From the NCBI GenBank assembly GCA_964631295.1, contig CAZVXI010000166.1, positions 1 to 6,819 of the forward strand: a stretch of 6,819 bases of DNA, written 5' to 3'. This DNA is from CAZVXI01 sp964631295. GTDB taxonomy: Bacteria > Planctomycetota > Phycisphaerae > Phycisphaerales > SM1A02. The notes under the pieces were generated by a model. The model was not told the origin of the DNA and ran no database searches. It worked only from the letters and a program-made list of their open reading frames with translations. The first letter of the stretch is position 1. Every line of letters starts with the position of its first letter. The position numbers and the translations under genes were made by a program. Shown here piece after piece: positions 5,742 through 6,819 of the stretch.

Positions 5742-6819
5742 TCACAGCGTCTGTTGCGCGCGCGGGTACGACCCAAGCACCTTGAGCTGCACGCAGTGCG
5801 TCCGCGCTTCCGCGATCGCCTGCTGCATTGCCTGCTCGTTCTGGTGCACATCGCAGTCGATGAAGAATGCATACTCCCAGTTGACGTGCCCGCTCGGCCG
5901 CTTCTCGATATGGCTGAGGTTGATCCCTGCATCGCGGAACACTGCCAGCACATCAACCAGTGCACCCGGCTTGTGCGCGGTGACGAACATGATCGACGTC
6001 TTGTCATCACCGCTCGGCTGGGCAGCGTCCTTGCCGATGATCAGGAATCGTGTGACATTGTTCGCCTTATCCTCGATGTGTCGCATCAACGGCTTCACAC
6101 CATACAACTCGCCGGCGAGTTCCGACCCGATCGCGGCTGCCTTCGGCGTCTCCGCCACGTTCTTCACCGCGGCCGATGAACTCGCCATCGGCACCTGCTG
6201 CGCATCAGGAAAATGCTTCGACAACCACCTGCGACACTGGCCGAACACCTGCGGCTTGGAATAGATCACCTCGATCTCACTCTGCGGGCAGTTGGCAAGC
6301 AGCGTGTGCGCCACATCAATCAGCGACTCGGCATACACCGTCACATCAAACTGCTGGAACGCATCAAGCGTATCGGTAATCCCCCCACCAATCGAGTTCT
6401 CATATGGCACCACTCCATATCGAAAGTGCCCGTTGGCAACCTCCTCGAATACGTGTTCGATCTCGTGCAAATCAATGATGTCCACCGACGACCCGAAGTG
6501 CCGCACGGCTGCCACGTGGCTGAACGAACCCGGCGGGCCGAGGTACCCGACCGCGGGCGGCTGCTCGAGCGCAAAGCTGCCGGACATCAACTCGCGGTAA
6601 ATCGCCTCGATCGTGCGGTTGTCCAGCGGGCCGGGGTTCTGCTCCAGCACGCGCTGCAGCACCTGCCGCTCACGGTGCGGGGCGTAGGTCGGCGTATCGT
6701 CATCGCGCTTGGCCTTGCCGATCTCCACGACGACCTTCGCCCGCTCGGAGATCGTCTCGATCAGCCGGGCATCGAGTTCATCGATGCGTTCGCGCAGCTC
6801 GGACAGTCGCGGGAATGCC
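5742..6819 (-). CDS. pheA: Bifunctional chorismate mutase / prephenate dehydratase (P-protein), N-terminus off right edge
   Basis: It converts chorismate to prephenate and prephenate to phenylpyruvate in cytoplasmic phenylalanine synthesis. About 358 residues are visible and the frame is open to the window edge, so the start lies beyond base 6819; the GTG at 6728 is internal. Numbering from the first visible residue: the AroQ-type chorismate mutase domain spans about 5-87, with 'LRERIDELD', 'ISERAKVVVEIGKAK' and 'HRERQVL' carrying the expected Arg, Arg, Lys, Arg-Glu residues (the position of E. coli Asp48 is Ala). The prephenate dehydratase domain, about 89-263, has 'GPPGSFS' (94-100), 'VPYENS' (137-142), 'SKPQ' and the catalytic 'TRFL' (256-259). 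The ACT domain, about 274-352, has 'KPGALV' (283-288) and 'EKRPS' (305-309), a variant of the phenylalanine-binding GALV/ESRP pair, so feedback inhibition by phenylalanine is expected. Only a short N-terminal piece is probably missing. Start and promoter are not in view. Confidence 0.96.
   Translation of the reverse strand, partial: AFPRLSELRERIDELDARLIETISERAKVVVEIGKAKRDDDTPTYAPHRERQVLQRVLEQNPGPLDNRTIEAIYRELMSGSFALEQPPAVGYLGPPGSFSHVAAVRHFGSSVDIIDLHEIEHVFEEVANGHFRYGVVPYENSIGGGITDTLDAFQQFDVTVYAESLIDVAHTLLANCPQSEIEVIYSKPQVFGQCRRWLSKHFPDAQQVPMASSSAAVKNVAETPKAAAIGSELAGELYGVKPLMRHIEDKANNVTRFLIIGKDAAQPSGDDKTSIMFVTAHKPGALVDVLAVFRDAGINLSHIEKRPSGHVNWEYAFFIDCDVHQNEQAMQQAIAEARTHCVQLKVLGSYPRAQQTL

Noticed and set aside
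4914..5819. GCGATCGC octamers as evidence of a cyanobacterial host
   Set aside because: The pheA protein and the other genes look planctomycete-like, and three octamers alone do not outweigh that.
5675..6010. A 111-codon minus-strand open frame entering the pheA-deacetylase gap
   Set aside because: Most of it overlaps the ACT region of pheA in another frame, and its Arg/Ser-rich translation looks like a frame shadow. The last 18 codons in the gap alone are too short to support.
6726..6728. GTG at 6728 as the start of pheA
   Set aside because: The frame continues upstream into clear chorismate mutase sequence ('LRERIDELD'), so this GTG is an internal valine.

Overview
All six genes in this window lie on the minus strand, so transcription runs from the right edge to the left. 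The coding fraction is very high and the sequence is moderately GC-rich. The organism is probably a planctomycete, perhaps of the class Phycisphaerae. This rests mainly on the bifunctional chorismate mutase/prephenate dehydratase, with its 'IYRELMSGSFALE' linker and 'EKRPS' ACT motif, and on the general flavour of the other proteins. It is an inference from remembered family patterns, not a database result.

Right to left: the window opens inside pheA (chorismate mutase, prephenate dehydratase and ACT domains; its N-terminal end lies beyond base 6819). A gap of about 146 bases follows, holding a terminator-like hairpin and a second perfect inverted repeat. Next come three genes with overlapping stop and start codons: a NodB-family polysaccharide deacetylase, a standalone formyltransferase-fold enzyme, and a large secreted or lipid-anchored protein that joins a DUF255/YyaL thioredoxin-plus-barrel module to a C-terminal DsbD-alpha-like domain. 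After about 50 bases containing a hairpin that abuts the start codon comes a short asparaginase made only of the N-terminal catalytic domain. It meets the N-terminal part of an AbgT-family transporter that runs off the left edge.

Functionally, pheA is a phenylalanine biosynthesis gene and probably a separate unit. The deacetylase and formyltransferase are coupled by a TGATG junction and suggest chemistry on an amino sugar or similar N-acylated group; the closest known parallel is ArnA/ArnD, where a formyl group is put on and later removed. The redox protein is coupled to them by an ATGA junction, but its link to sugar chemistry is unclear. Asparaginase plus AbgT looks like amino acid or peptide-like substrate uptake and breakdown. 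I see no mobile element, CRISPR array, tRNA or rRNA. The most interesting points are the deacetylase/formyltransferase pair, the YyaL-DsbD fusion, the half-length asparaginase and a strong excess of GATC-containing palindromes.
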